From: Mesorhabditis belari
Taxonomy: Eukaryota; Nematoda; Chromadorea; Rhabditida; Rhabditidae
DNA length: 64,000 nucleotides
Reading direction: 5' to 3'
NCBI GenBank assembly: GCA_958450365.1
Contig: CAUEEP010000758.1
Span: 1,944,565 to 2,008,564, forward strand
Made by a program: the position numbers and the translations under genes. Within the stretch, counting starts at the first letter, position 1. Every line of letters begins with the position of its first letter. Positions 54,701 through 64,000 of the stretch are shown piece by piece. The notes beneath the pieces are model-generated. The model was not told the DNA's origin. It saw only the letters and a list, made by a program, of their open reading frames with translations, and searched no databases.

Positions 54701-57700
54701 AGATTAAGGGCTTCAATATTTTAAATAACACTTAACACATTAGGGCTGAACTTGGGGTTTGGGAGCTAATCGATCAAAAAGAATCTATCAATCTATCACC
54801 GTAAATACTGAACATTCTGTAGTTGGAAAGTTTCAAAACCAATGGTGAAATATTGAAGATTTTGATGCCTAATTTCATTAGCACTAATTTAGGAATTGAT
54901 CTGCAACTTGACCGATTACTTATACCATTTCTAGGTTGTCAAATCCGATCCCCCACCGCCGATGCCACCGACTGCTCACGATTTGTTGATGCTTGATGAA
55001 GTGCCCATGAATTGGAATGAACAAGAGAACAAAATCGTCAGTTTTATCTATCGTTTTATCTAGTTATTTATTTCTTATTCAAAACTCATTCAACTTCAGA
55101 ACAATCAACGCAAAGCAGCCCTTCCCCAACAAGCCCTTCCCCAACAAGCTCTCCCTCCTCTTACTTCACTCCGATCCGATTCTCCATCTCGTTCCGAAGA
55201 ATCAATGGATATCCCACCAATTCCTCAATCTTCCCATCCACAAACACCGCCATTCTCGACAAGTTTTGGCGGAACAGCTGGGAAGAAATTGGCAATGTGG
55301 TTGCCGAAGAGAAAGTGGGTTTCAAGGTTGAACGGTGAAAATTAAGAAAAACCCAACTGCTATATAAATCTAAGGGTTTGCTAATAGCTTGACAATCTAA
55401 AGGCGTTTAGCATCAGTTTTTTCTGGGGCTTGTACTCATTTCAATGAATTTATTACCAGATTCACTTTTTTAGAAAAACCACAAGTCAAAGCAGCATCCC
55501 GGACACCGAGGAGACGGCGAATTCGATGGGAGGTCAGTGGAAAGGAAGCAAAAAGCTATTGCTGGCTAAAATTAAAGCATTTATCTAAATAGAAATAAGT
55601 TAGAAGATATTAAACAATATTTAAAGTTTTTTTAAAAATTGCCCCCTGAAAAGATTGAATCAATATGCGGGATTAGTTGGGATTAGTGAAGCGACAAAAA
55701 TCCTCCTCAAAATGCTCAAAATCTTTTCTAAACCTTTGAAGATCTTAAAATTTCTTGAAAATTGTAAAAATTGTAAACTTTGATAACTAAATATCTTGCT
55801 ATTTTTGATCTTATTACCAAAAACTTTTTAAAAATTGCATAATAAAAGAAAAGTTAACAATTCAGAGCACTTTTTGAGCTAATTACTGTCGAAAATGAGC
55901 CAAAAACCATCAATTTCCGGCAATCTTCATTGAAAATTTCGAATTTTCAAAAATAAAACGGATAAATCATTGATTTATTCGAATATTCAGTTAAGAAATT
56001 AAAGATTTTTAAGGAAATTTCTTTATTTTACAGAGGATTCCGGATTTTCTCTTTAACATCTTTAAATACTTGGTTTAAACTCAGCTGATCAGAGTGGTCT
56101 CAAGCGATAAGCCTAGTGGGCGGACCCGTCCGATCTGCCAAGTAAAGCGACATTGGGGTCGGATAGTCGTTGGTTCGCTTTCTTCCAGAGTTTTTCGTTT
56201 TTTTTTTTGCATACAATTTGAACTCGTAGATCTAAATCTAGATCTAGATTATTGAACTTTTGATCTTCTGTGGTATCGATCTTAGTATTGGTATTGAACT
56301 TTGATCTTCTGTGAGAAAAATTTCCGCTTCACTTATTATTCATCGTTTTCACATGGACTCCAAAGGAGAAGACGGGGGCTTAAAAAGGGGAAAATTTTGA
56401 TATTGTCTGAAAGTCTTTCCCGAAATTGTTAGATCTTCTAAAAATATTTCCAAAATTATAGTCTAAATAGATTTTTAGGCTTTCCTATAAGATTTTTATT
56501 CTTAAAGCCTTTCTGGAGATTTCTGGTGCAGTAGAGCAAAATTTTCAATCGTTCATCATGAAATTTCTCTAAATTTATGACTAAATTTATCAAATTTTGC
56601 TTTATATACCGTATTTGTTCGAATAGAAGACCGGGTAAAGAGTATGATCGCATACTCCTGCGTAGCAGCCCTTTTTAACATTTCTTTTCTGCACAAAAGC
56701 TTTCAATGTAGTGCTATAGGGCTGGAAAATGACTCAAAAATACGACATGAGCTAACAGATTTTTGAGCCATTTTCCAGCCCTATAGCACTTGATTGAAAG
56801 CTTTTATGCAGAAAAGAAATTTTAAAAAGGGCTGCTACGCAGGAGTACGCGATCATACTCTTTACCCGGTCTTCTATTCGAACAAATACGGTAAATATTT
56901 CTTTAAATATTTCTTATTTCCTATCTTCGTGAACACCTTTCTGATTGCATTCCATTCAAATTTCCCTTTGAAACTAAATCCAGAAGATCTTTTACTTCCA
57001 GAAGACCTTTTTGCCTTTATCAGCTCAAAATTTCTTCATTCTGTTCTAAATTTTGTTTAGAAAACTGACCGCATTTCCAGCTCTCCGATATCCACAAAGC
57101 TTTTCAGCTCTCCGATATCCACAAAATGCTTCACCTCCAAGAATTATTCTTTCCCGAATATTTGCGTAAAACGCGTAAATCCTCGTCACTGGATCGTTGT
57201 TGTCAATCAGCGAGAGAGAAATCCTCACTTAAACCCCCGCAAAGCGATCATTTTATGTTGGGTCGAACAGCTTCTGGACCGTTTTTCATTGAGAAATCGA
57301 AAAAATTGACTTCTGAAATTGAGAAGAACCTTGAGAAGAATCGGGATTTTGATCTAAATTCTCGAAATATTTGTCTCACACACGTCGATCGTCAGATTCG
57401 CTCTCGCGAACGGGGATCCGGATCAGCTCCCGCGTCGTTCAGAAAACGTTCGTACAGGAAATTTGAAAAGGAAAAATCGTTAAGGAAAATCGTTAAAAGG
57501 AAATCTACTTTCCTTTTAAAACTCATCAAAGTTCTTACACGTTCTCGAATGAAAAAATAAAACTTGTTTTTAAAGCAAAAATTCAAAAAAAAACAAACAA
57601 GCCTAAGCTTAAGCCCAAAATTGAATTTCTAGTTAGCGAGACAAAGCCAAACAAAGCCAAGCTTTCTATAAAAACTATAAAACTTCTCAAAATGTTTTTT

Positions 57701-60700
57701 CTCACCGTTTAATTTCCGTTTTAGGTTTTCTGAAATTTCGAAAGGGAAGCAAGAAGAAACACTCGAATATCGATTTCACCGGAGAAGTGCCGAGACCGGA
57801 GAAGTTCGTTTTACTCTTAAAAAAGGCTATAAAAAATCTTTTAGGTTTTACTTTAGATTTTTTCCTAGTTCTAGACCGTTCTGATTGATTTATTTCCATT
57901 CTGATTCATTGATCTGATTGATGGTCGTTCTGATTGATTCATCTGATTGATGGCCATTCTGATTGGTGACCATTCTGATTGATTCATCTGATTGATGACC
58001 ATTCTGATTCATTGATAAACTGAGCTCCATTTTGATCACCCGGAAAAAGATCGTTTTTCGATGGAAACAAAATAGTTTCTAATCCTCAGGATATCTTCAT
58101 AAAAGAGACATCAAAAAAAATATAAACAAAAGCTTTCCGATTTGTAAACAATTTTTGAGATTTTTTGAGGGATCCATGAAAAATGAAAGGCTATTTTGAG
58201 ACGTTGGCTTTTTAGAATCGAGTAAAGGAGATAAATAAAGGCATAAAATTTGAGTAAAATAAGGGTGAAAAGTTATGGGAATGCATCGATTTCATTTAAG
58301 TATCATCGTTTTTAGTGCCGACGACGCGTTAAGCACGGCGAGCAGTTGTCGGAGTGAGGAGAAAACGGTGAGGGATTCAATTTTATATATCTGTGATATT
58401 AGGGGAATCTTTTTCAAAAAGCTAAGTCTAATTGGTAGACTCAATAAAATCAACATCGCCAATCAATTGCCCGACTCCGAAAACCTCTGGGTACAACTTT
58501 AAAGCTCAATATCCTGTTTTTGAGCCATCTACAAAAAAAAATCCCTGTGTAAAGTGACTTTGTGCGTTCTTTGTGCATTCTTTGTGCGATTGTGCAATCG
58601 CTCAACATCTGACATACGCTCCCAATAGATAGTGTTCCCTTTTGGAATCGGCAACGGAGAAGGAGCGATGAGAGACTGAGCCGAGCCCGACGCTTTGGGC
58701 GCCATCCCTGGGACGGATCTCCTCCGAAATCCCGACCGCCCCCGGCACAAATTCCACATACCACACTCCATTGCGTCACAGTACCCGCGACAAACCTAGA
58801 AAATATGTTATCTCGTTAAATCCCTATCTGAAACAGCAATTGAAACAGATGAATTTCGATTTTAATGGTAATTTTGGTACTTTAGCTAAACGGCGGTGCG
58901 CCCAACTCGAATCATCTAATCGTCGATTCTGATGGGTACACGATTCGCCCATCTGAACAACAAAATGATCGAACGAAAGATCGACCACAATGGAGTAGCT
59001 GTTCGTCCAGTGATGATGAGGTTGGAAGAATTGGCTGAGAAATTGGTTAGATCAATCTGTTTTTAATGAGTTAGCTATTCAGAAATCATCTGCTTTCGCT
59101 TTACCACAAAAAAAATAATAAAATTCTCAAAATGTTAACCTATTTCAGGATCAAAACGAAATGCAAAAGTCGAAAATCCGAGCGTTGACGATAAAGCCGG
59201 CCGAGTTGGGGTCAAGCCAGAGAAATGCATCTGTTGACGAGTTGAGAGATGCCATTGGAAGTATCACGCTGGGCAGGAGTTCCACTTTTGATAAAGTAAG
59301 CTGGAGATCAAACTTTTCTAGAAGACTTCGAAGCCGGTTTTTGTTTCGTAGGCGTACTTTGTGCTCAAGAATCTTTCTGCCCTTTCTGGTGCGCTGAAAT
59401 CCTCATTTTTCTCATAAAACCAACTGCTACTTCGAGAATGAAGTGCACCAGAAAGTGTGCGTTTGAAAATTTTGATCTCAAAATGTACACGAGAAGCAGG
59501 TTGAACTCAATTTTAATCGTTGAATCGTTTAGATCGTCTTGGGTTCAACCATTCCTTTGCTTACTTCGAATACTCCATTTTAAATTAGAATATTGCCAAA
59601 TTCAGGATCCGTGGAGCACCTCGAGTCACCGTACTCCATTCTCGCAATCACTCGGCGGCGGGATGAAGCCGTTGAGAGCGGCGCACACCGGCGATGAGCA
59701 TTTGAGGAATAAGTTCAATGGTCGGTAGGCGCTTACCATTGAACTAAGCCTAAGCCTAAGCCTGAGCCTGAGCCTGAGCCAGCTTAAAGTTAGCACAGTT
59801 TAAATGAGACAAGAGGATTTTCAGAAGCAGATTTTGCGCGAAGCAACGTGCCGCTCAGCTTCTCGGCGTCAATGGGAGCGGCGCCGATTCTCGGAATGGC
59901 TCGTGCAAGGCCACGAAGTAACACCCCGACAACGGCTACGCTAATGAATAAAAGGGTAAGGGAAATGTTTGAAAAGCAGAAAAATGGCGATTCGATTACT
60001 TAATCGGGAAATTCTTGGCTATCAGGTAGTACCAATGGTTTTTGATCGATTCGATTAGACAAATCCGGCAAGGAAAGCATCCTTAATTGTACGAGTTAGC
60101 CAGCAATTCTCAGAATTTCTTTTAAAAATTAAGATCTAAAGCTTTCTAGGACTCAATGGGTTCACAAGATTGGGGTCTTCATTTGAGTGCAGCTTCGAGC
60201 GAGCTCGCTCTCTCCTCATCGCTCTCGAATTCGACAATCAATTTGATGCAGGTGAAAGAAAAATATTGAACTTGTGATATAGGGCCTTGGCGGGAATGGG
60301 ACAAGTGGAGGTGTAGCTCATTGGTATAGCATACTATAGTATAGAATACTCATTGGTAGAGCGTTCGTCTGGTAAGCGAGAGGTCGCGGTTAAGGTCGCG
60401 GGTTCGAATCCTGGCGTCGACAGTTTTCTTTCATTCTTAGCTTAAAAGCTGTATTCCTAGTTTTTTTTTGTATTCCTAGCCTATTCCTAAAAAGACTATA
60501 TGAAATAGGAAATAGGAAATAGGAAATATCAAATATCAAAAATCAAATATCAAATATAAAATAAACTAATGCTATAGTATAGAATATTAACTGTTAAATG
60601 AAATTCCAGGCAAACATCTCAGAGCATCGTGTACCCGTTGCAATGGCGATGAATGAGTATTGTCACGCTTGGTACAAGGGAGCTGATTTGACGAGGTGAG

Positions 60701-63700
60701 TTGAGAAATGATTACAACAAAGAACTTCAAATAATAAACCTGTTTTTAGTCGCGTGGTTCGAGTGTTCGGAACGGTGATGATCTCCTTTGCTTCAACGTC
60801 AATCCCGACTCTCACCGATCTCTCGAATAACATCAGTGCGCTCACTTTTCGACTCGTTTCTGCTGAAAGGATTAAAGCTGTGCTGCCGAATAAAGAGGTA
60901 ACAGGAGGATTTTTATAAAAGAAACTAGCCGAAAGACAGGCAGACACTGCTCTTTTATATATATAATAGATTTCAAATGTAAGAAAATCTTGTAGTTGCT
61001 GATATCCGCTGGACACGGAAACGACGAACATCGATATTCCTTTGATCGTCAAGCGCTCTCGAAATGGCTCCGCGAGCAACAAGATACCAAACCTGAGCTA
61101 CCGTTTTACAATGCTGAGGTTAGATTTTGTATCTTTTCCAGTGCTGGGGTACCGTAAATACTGTAATAGTACCCCAGCCCCATAATGACGGTGCGGAGAG
61201 TTGCGTAGTCTAGCTTTGAACGAGTTTTTCTCGACACTGGTTTATGCTACAATGCGCGCTTGGGTATCAAAAAATAGCTGAATTTCAGGGCTATTTTTTG
61301 ATACCAAAGACGCATTTTTTGAAAGTACGGGCGCTTTGAAAAAAATGAAATACTAAAGCTTAAATCCGAGCTTAAAGCATCCGGTTGCAACTTTTGCGAC
61401 TACGCGACTGTACGAGGGGGATGGGGTAGCACTATTACAGTATTTATGGTAGGTACATTAAAATCAATATAACGTTCTTTCAGGTACTTCGCTACGAGTT
61501 GAAAGAAAACGAAAAAATCGAACCTCCATTGCATCTGGTTTCCTTTTGGAAGACTGAACCCGAGACAACTGATATTTTTATTGATTACAGGTTAGAAAAA
61601 AAAAGTAGTAAGCATAAAGGATTAATCTTTTAGATTGAATACCGAATGCCCAGTATCTGCTGCTTTGTTGAACGTGAGCTTTTCAACGAAAGTGAATGGT
61701 GGAGTCGAGAATGTGATCACTGATCCGTCGGCTGCTTGGTGAGTTGTAATCGAGTTTGGAAGAGGTGACTAATTGTCTGTTTATAAAAAGCAGAACAATT
61801 TTTGTGGCACTTGTACCAAGAAATTGTACTAAAAGCAACAAGGAACAAGGAAATCTACCCTAAAGTCGCGAGTATAAGTTCTGTTTGGTTTTCGTATGCA
61901 AATTGACGGCTGTCTCCGGTGCGGTGTGTCGAGGGTTCGAACCCCGCTGCAGCATAACTTTTTTGCTTTTTAAGAACAATAATAGAAGTAAATTTATTGA
62001 GGGTTATAGCAATTTTATGCTGTTATTTGTTGCTCCGGGCGTGGCTCGGCGCGTCCGGAGCAACTAGCCTCCTCTCCGGTGCTCAGTCTTATGGATCCCT
62101 GGCCAATGGTGATCCCTGGCCTCTTCATCCGGCCAAAGTCCACGTCGACGGTCGAAAGAGATGCTTTCCAGCGTCTTCTTCAAACACTATCGTCTGGATG
62201 TATCCATGCACATAACAAATAGCAATGGTGATAGGCTGTCACCCTGTAGTATCCCAGCGCTCCAAGAACAATAATAAAAGTTTATATAACAATAAAAATG
62301 TATAAAAACCCAACAAAAAGAAATTCAAAGCAATTAAAGCGAATGGAAATTAAGGCAGAACTTATACTCGAGACTTGAGGGTAATTTTACAATATTACTT
62401 TGTACTATAAATGTTGGATTTGTAGTGATGTAAATAATTGATATTTGTGTACCATTGTTGGTGTCAGAAGGAAATTAAAATGAGTATGAAGATTAAAAAC
62501 CTAAATTTCCCTGCTTTCCAGGCAATCCGACTCATCAACTCTTTGTTGGTCGTTAACCGAGCTTTCCCGGGAGGGACAATTGAATGGATCGTTGAAAGCA
62601 AGGCTGAGATTGAGTGAAGGAGTTGGACCGAGTGCCCCATCACATACACATGTCAATTTTCAGGTAAAGGAACAAAGAAAACGGGGTTTGCTCAAGGCTC
62701 AAGGCTCAAGGCTAACTCAAAATCAAGGCTAACTTTTAATCGCTTAGGATTACCAGAGAGGATTGTGATAGCTTTCATTTTAGACGAAAGTTTTAATCTT
62801 CATTCTAGAACAATTAGGAATAGAAATGCGTCAGCTTTGTTTAAGCACAAAAGCACAAAGGATTTCCCTACTTTACTTTAACACATTCATAACGAAACGG
62901 CTCACCAGTGAGCTGTATTAATGACAATTATTTTTCGTGTAGTTTTTAAGGGTTTTTTTGTTTATTTCGCAGAAAGTTTTCGATAACTTTCTACTAGCTT
63001 TCAAGAGAAAATTCAGAGCTATCGAATGAGTTTTTTAGCTTAGTTTATCTTTGAATTTACACCAAATTATCAGTAAAACAGTAACGACTACGCGGCTGTA
63101 CACTCAAAAGTGTCGAATGTGTTAATACATGAGTTTTAAGATACTGTAAAGACAAAGTGAAACTCTGACCGCTTACAGTACTACTCAAGAAGAAAAGCTT
63201 TATTTATTTAAATACCTAAATGGAAAGATTGAAAGCTGATGCTTATTCCAGCATATTGTAATATGACAAGTGACTAAAACTTTGCGGTATTCTTGTTCAT
63301 AGCCTAATAAAGATGGCTTTAGCTAAGAAAGCTCTACATTTAATGAGTCCTAGATTTTTCGATCATCGAAAACCTTTCGAATTCTCGTCAAAAACTATTG
63401 TTGACTTCTTGATTCACTTAACTTTCTTCAGTTGATTCCCTCTACGATAAAGAAAGCATACTTAGCGTCTTTTCTTCAATATTTCCCCATAAGTTGTTGT
63501 TTTTAAAGCCTAGCGAATCAAGATTGAATTGACGAATGTTTACATAGAATAGAATACATAGAATACACGAACAAAGAACATCGAATTTTTAGTGTTCCGA
63601 AGCGTCATTATCCGGTGCAAGTATCCAATTGGATGTCTCGGATACATTCCATCTTTCGATGATTCGCCGAAAACTCTTTGCCGGCAAATATTTCTGCGAA

Positions 63701-63718
63701 CCAGAGATAAGAAAGTGA
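48728..63718 (+). CDS. fcho-1: FCHo endocytic adaptor (F-BAR plus mu-homology domain)
   Basis: Twenty-seven exons join in frame to 958 residues: 48728-48760, 48836-48904, 49735-49809, 49910-50020, 50080-50202, 51215-51298, 52303-52417, 52759-52847, 52923-53019, 53789-53895, 54935-55036, 55100-55314, 55474-55532, 57725-57803, 58316-58367, 58886-59020, 59149-59295, 59606-59720, 59825-59955, 60150-60251, 60610-60695, 60750-60897, 60996-61118, 61484-61590, 61634-61738, 62522-62663, 63593-63718. The F-BAR domain (about 1-270) starts MTDFLYVNNFWGEKHHG and continues with a Lys/Glu-rich coiled coil. A Pro/Ser-rich linker follows, including DSDGYTIRP and SKIRALTIKP, which match FCHo linkers. The mu-homology domain runs from about 681 (RVPVAMAMNEYCHAWYKG) to the end (LFAGKYFCEP). 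FCHo proteins bind PI(4,5)P2 membranes and activate AP2 at early clathrin-coated pits. Introns carry four or more MITEs and tRNA-like modules. Confidence 0.95.
48940..49467. mobile_element. mariner-like non-autonomous element, fcho-1 intron 2
   Basis: It is a copy of 28108-28632 in the opposite orientation: starts TTGGGTTGGTCAATTGAAAG, ends TTTTCAATTCACCAACCCAA, and shares the AAGAAACCCATTTTGGTGTC arms. Confidence 0.85.
49478..49707. mobile_element. small inverted-repeat element, fcho-1 intron 2
   Basis: The left end TGGACAATGAAATATGATAT and the right end ATATCATATTTCATCGTCCA are inverted, as are CGCGCGTCTGTAACTTCC and GGGAGTTACAGACGCGCG. It is about 230 bp and has no coding capacity. Confidence 0.85.
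50262..50682. repeat. palindromic element, fcho-1 intron 5
   Basis: The ends CATAAATACTCTAATAGCC and the inward ATGGGTGATTTTTTGAG / CTCAAAAAATCACCCAT arms form an inverted structure. The outer end resembles the long palindromic MITE family but the interior differs. Confidence 0.65.
50688..51172. repeat. palindromic element with GTGGGACAAATG ends, fcho-1 intron 5
   Basis: The ends AGTGGGACAAATGCTACC and the inverse TGTAGCATTTGTCCCACT match those of the copies at 9337 and 24684, but the interior (AACCAATTTCTATTCCAAAA and its inverse) is different. This suggests shared ends with unrelated cargo. Confidence 0.8.
51780..52140. repeat. 20-bp minisatellite
   Basis: About eighteen copies of TAGATTGAATCAAAAGTAGC (with GGATC and GTAAC variants) lie in fcho-1 intron 6. 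Confidence 0.92.
52433..52693. repeat. long palindromic MITE copy, fcho-1 intron 7
   Basis: It runs from TACCGTAAATAGTACCCCAC to TATTACAGTATTTACGGTA with a nearly complete palindrome between, including GCGTAGTCTAGCTTTGAACG and its inverse. Confidence 0.9.
54058..54134 (+). repeat. tRNA-like module, fcho-1 intron 10
   Basis: GGTAGTGTGTCAGACTACC forms a D-arm-like hairpin and GGTGGGTTCGAGTCCCTCC a good T-arm. The anticodon arm is not clear. Confidence 0.5.
54214..54484. repeat. long palindromic MITE copy, fcho-1 intron 10
   Basis: This is the best-preserved member: TACCGTAAATACTGTCATAG at the left, ACTCTTACAGTATTTACG at the right, and long matching arms around TAGCTGAAATTCAGGGCTA. Confidence 0.9.
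54535..54680. repeat. short inverted repeat, fcho-1 intron 10
   Basis: TTTCCCGATTGAAGATATAC and GTATATCTCCAATCGGGAAA bound a 145-bp hairpin that also contains two direct copies of GTACTAGTTGATCTCTC. Confidence 0.75.
56100..56192. repeat. weak tRNA-like sequence, fcho-1 intron 13
   Basis: AAGCCTAGTGGGCGGACC resembles a D-arm and GTCGTTGGTTCGCTTTC a poor T-arm. This is the least certain member of the tRNA-like set. Confidence 0.25.
56612..56895. repeat. palindromic MITE, fcho-1 intron 13
   Basis: The ends ACCGTATTTGTTCGAATAGA and TCTATTCGAACAAATACGGT are inverted, and the arms continue through GGGCTGCTACGCAGGAGTA and AAATGGCTCAAAAA-type blocks. Confidence 0.88.
57879..58015. repeat. CTGATTGATGG tandem repeat
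   Basis: Repeats of TTCTGATTGATTCATCTGAT and shorter variants occur in fcho-1 intron 14. Confidence 0.8.
60304..60424 (+). pseudogene. tRNA-Thr-like pseudogene with internal duplication, fcho-1 intron 20
   Basis: The core TAGCTCATTGGTAGAGCG has a paired D-arm, TTCGT-CTGGTAA-GCGAG a proper anticodon arm with GGT in the anticodon position (threonine), and GCGGGTTCGAATCCTGG a T-arm. The D-region is duplicated (TAGCTCATTGGTATAGC upstream) and the variable region carries an extra GGTCGCGGTTAA. The ends do not form an acceptor stem, so a functional tRNA is unlikely. Confidence 0.6.
61150..61452. repeat. long palindromic MITE copy, fcho-1 intron 23
   Basis: It starts TACCGTAAATACTGTAATAG and ends CTATTACAGTATTTATGGTA, with the TATCAAAAAATAGCTGAATT centre. 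The right arm has diverged. Confidence 0.9.
61857..62380. mobile_element. ~525 bp element with inverted termini and a tRNA-like box, fcho-1 intron 25
   Basis: The left end CTACCCTAAAGTCGCGAGTA with TAAGTTCTG and the right end CAGAACTTATACTCGAGACT with TGAGGGTA are imperfect inverted repeats. Near the left, GTGTCGAGGGTTCGAACCCC is a perfect B-box-like T-arm. Much of the interior is related to 34060-34590. Confidence 0.7.
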
Positions 63719-63845
63719 AATTTTTTTCATTGAAATCTTATATTTCTAAAAGTGAATCCATTTCCAAGTTCCAAATCCAAGTCCAAATCCAAATCGAAAT
63801 GCACGAACTTCCATCAAATCTAACGAGTATTTCTTCATTGACCCC

Positions 63846-63851
63846 AATAAA
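63846..63851 (+). terminator. candidate poly(A) signal of fcho-1
   Basis: AATAAATAAA lies 127 bp after the stop codon in an AT-rich 3' UTR. Confidence 0.5.
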
Positions 63852-63938
63852 TAAACCTGTGCTAAAAACTAAAAAAAAAACCCCGATGCTTACTGGTGTT
63901 TTTTTGTGATTCTTTTTCCAATTTTCAATTAATTTATT

Positions 63939-64000
63939 TGGTGCTCTATTTATTTTTGATTGATTTTGATTGATTTTGATTGATTTTGATTGATTTTGAT
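63939..64000. repeat. TTTTGATTGA tandem repeat running off the window
   Basis: At least five units of TTTTGATTGA reach the window end. Confidence 0.85.

Noticed and set aside
60663..61082. 139-codon minus-strand frame
   Set aside because: It is the antisense of fcho-1 exons 21-23, whose plus-strand frame matches the mu-homology domain.

Overview
The window reads as nuclear DNA of a free-living rhabditid-type nematode. It is AT-rich, coding sequence is cut into many short exons (about 35-215 bp) by introns with GT-AG ends and TTTTCAG/TTTTAG acceptors, several start codons sit just behind such an acceptor (as expected for spliced-leader trans-splicing), and the best-matching families all have nematode members. 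I cannot name the species from sequence alone.

Gene layout, with exons joined by eye and checked for reading phase: (1) 317-398 (+), a possible terminal exon of a gene starting left of the window; (2) 5540-8258 (-), a 461-residue LACT-type serine beta-lactamase-fold protein, 16 exons; (3) 10135-12303 (+), a 459-residue protein I do not recognise; (4) 12636-21871 (+), membralin (TMEM259), 22 exons, 674 residues, with protein-like but frame-broken sequence antisense in one intron; (5) 25589-27329 (+), an N6AMT1/HemK2-type protein-glutamine methyltransferase, 209 residues; (6) 27630-28924 (+), a 110-residue secreted Cys-containing protein; (7) 28949-34878 (-), a PACRG-family axonemal protein, convergent with gene 6 and separated from it by only 24 bp between stop codons; (8) 39692-47514 (+), a PLP threonine/serine ammonia-lyase with C-terminal ACT region, 494 residues; (9) 48728-63718 (+), FCHo/fcho-1, an F-BAR plus mu-homology endocytic adaptor, 27 exons, 958 residues. 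For genes 2, 3, 4, 5, 6, 8 and 9 every exon junction keeps frame, which is the strongest support available without a search; gene 7 has one unresolved junction (exon 3/4).

The gene products look like ordinary, functionally unrelated housekeeping or cell-biological proteins: membralin in the ER, N6AMT1 acting on translation termination factor eRF1, PACRG on doublet microtubules, the ammonia-lyase in amino-acid catabolism, FCHo in clathrin-mediated endocytosis. I see no shared pathway and no defence or secondary-metabolite cluster.

Most of the rest of the window is non-coding mobile or repetitive DNA: several families of long palindromic (MITE-like) elements, a mariner-like non-autonomous family, tRNA-like modules scattered through introns, dispersed 200-300 bp repeats, and many minisatellites. 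The most interesting observations are structural: a stop-to-stop convergent pair with overlapping poly(A) signals, an ectopic inverted copy of an fcho-1 exon/intron piece in the neighbouring gene, a partly duplicated PACRG exon, a tandem duplication of a membralin splice donor, and a ~530 bp element with near-perfect 26 bp flanking repeats whose second copy has inverted termini and a tRNA-like box.
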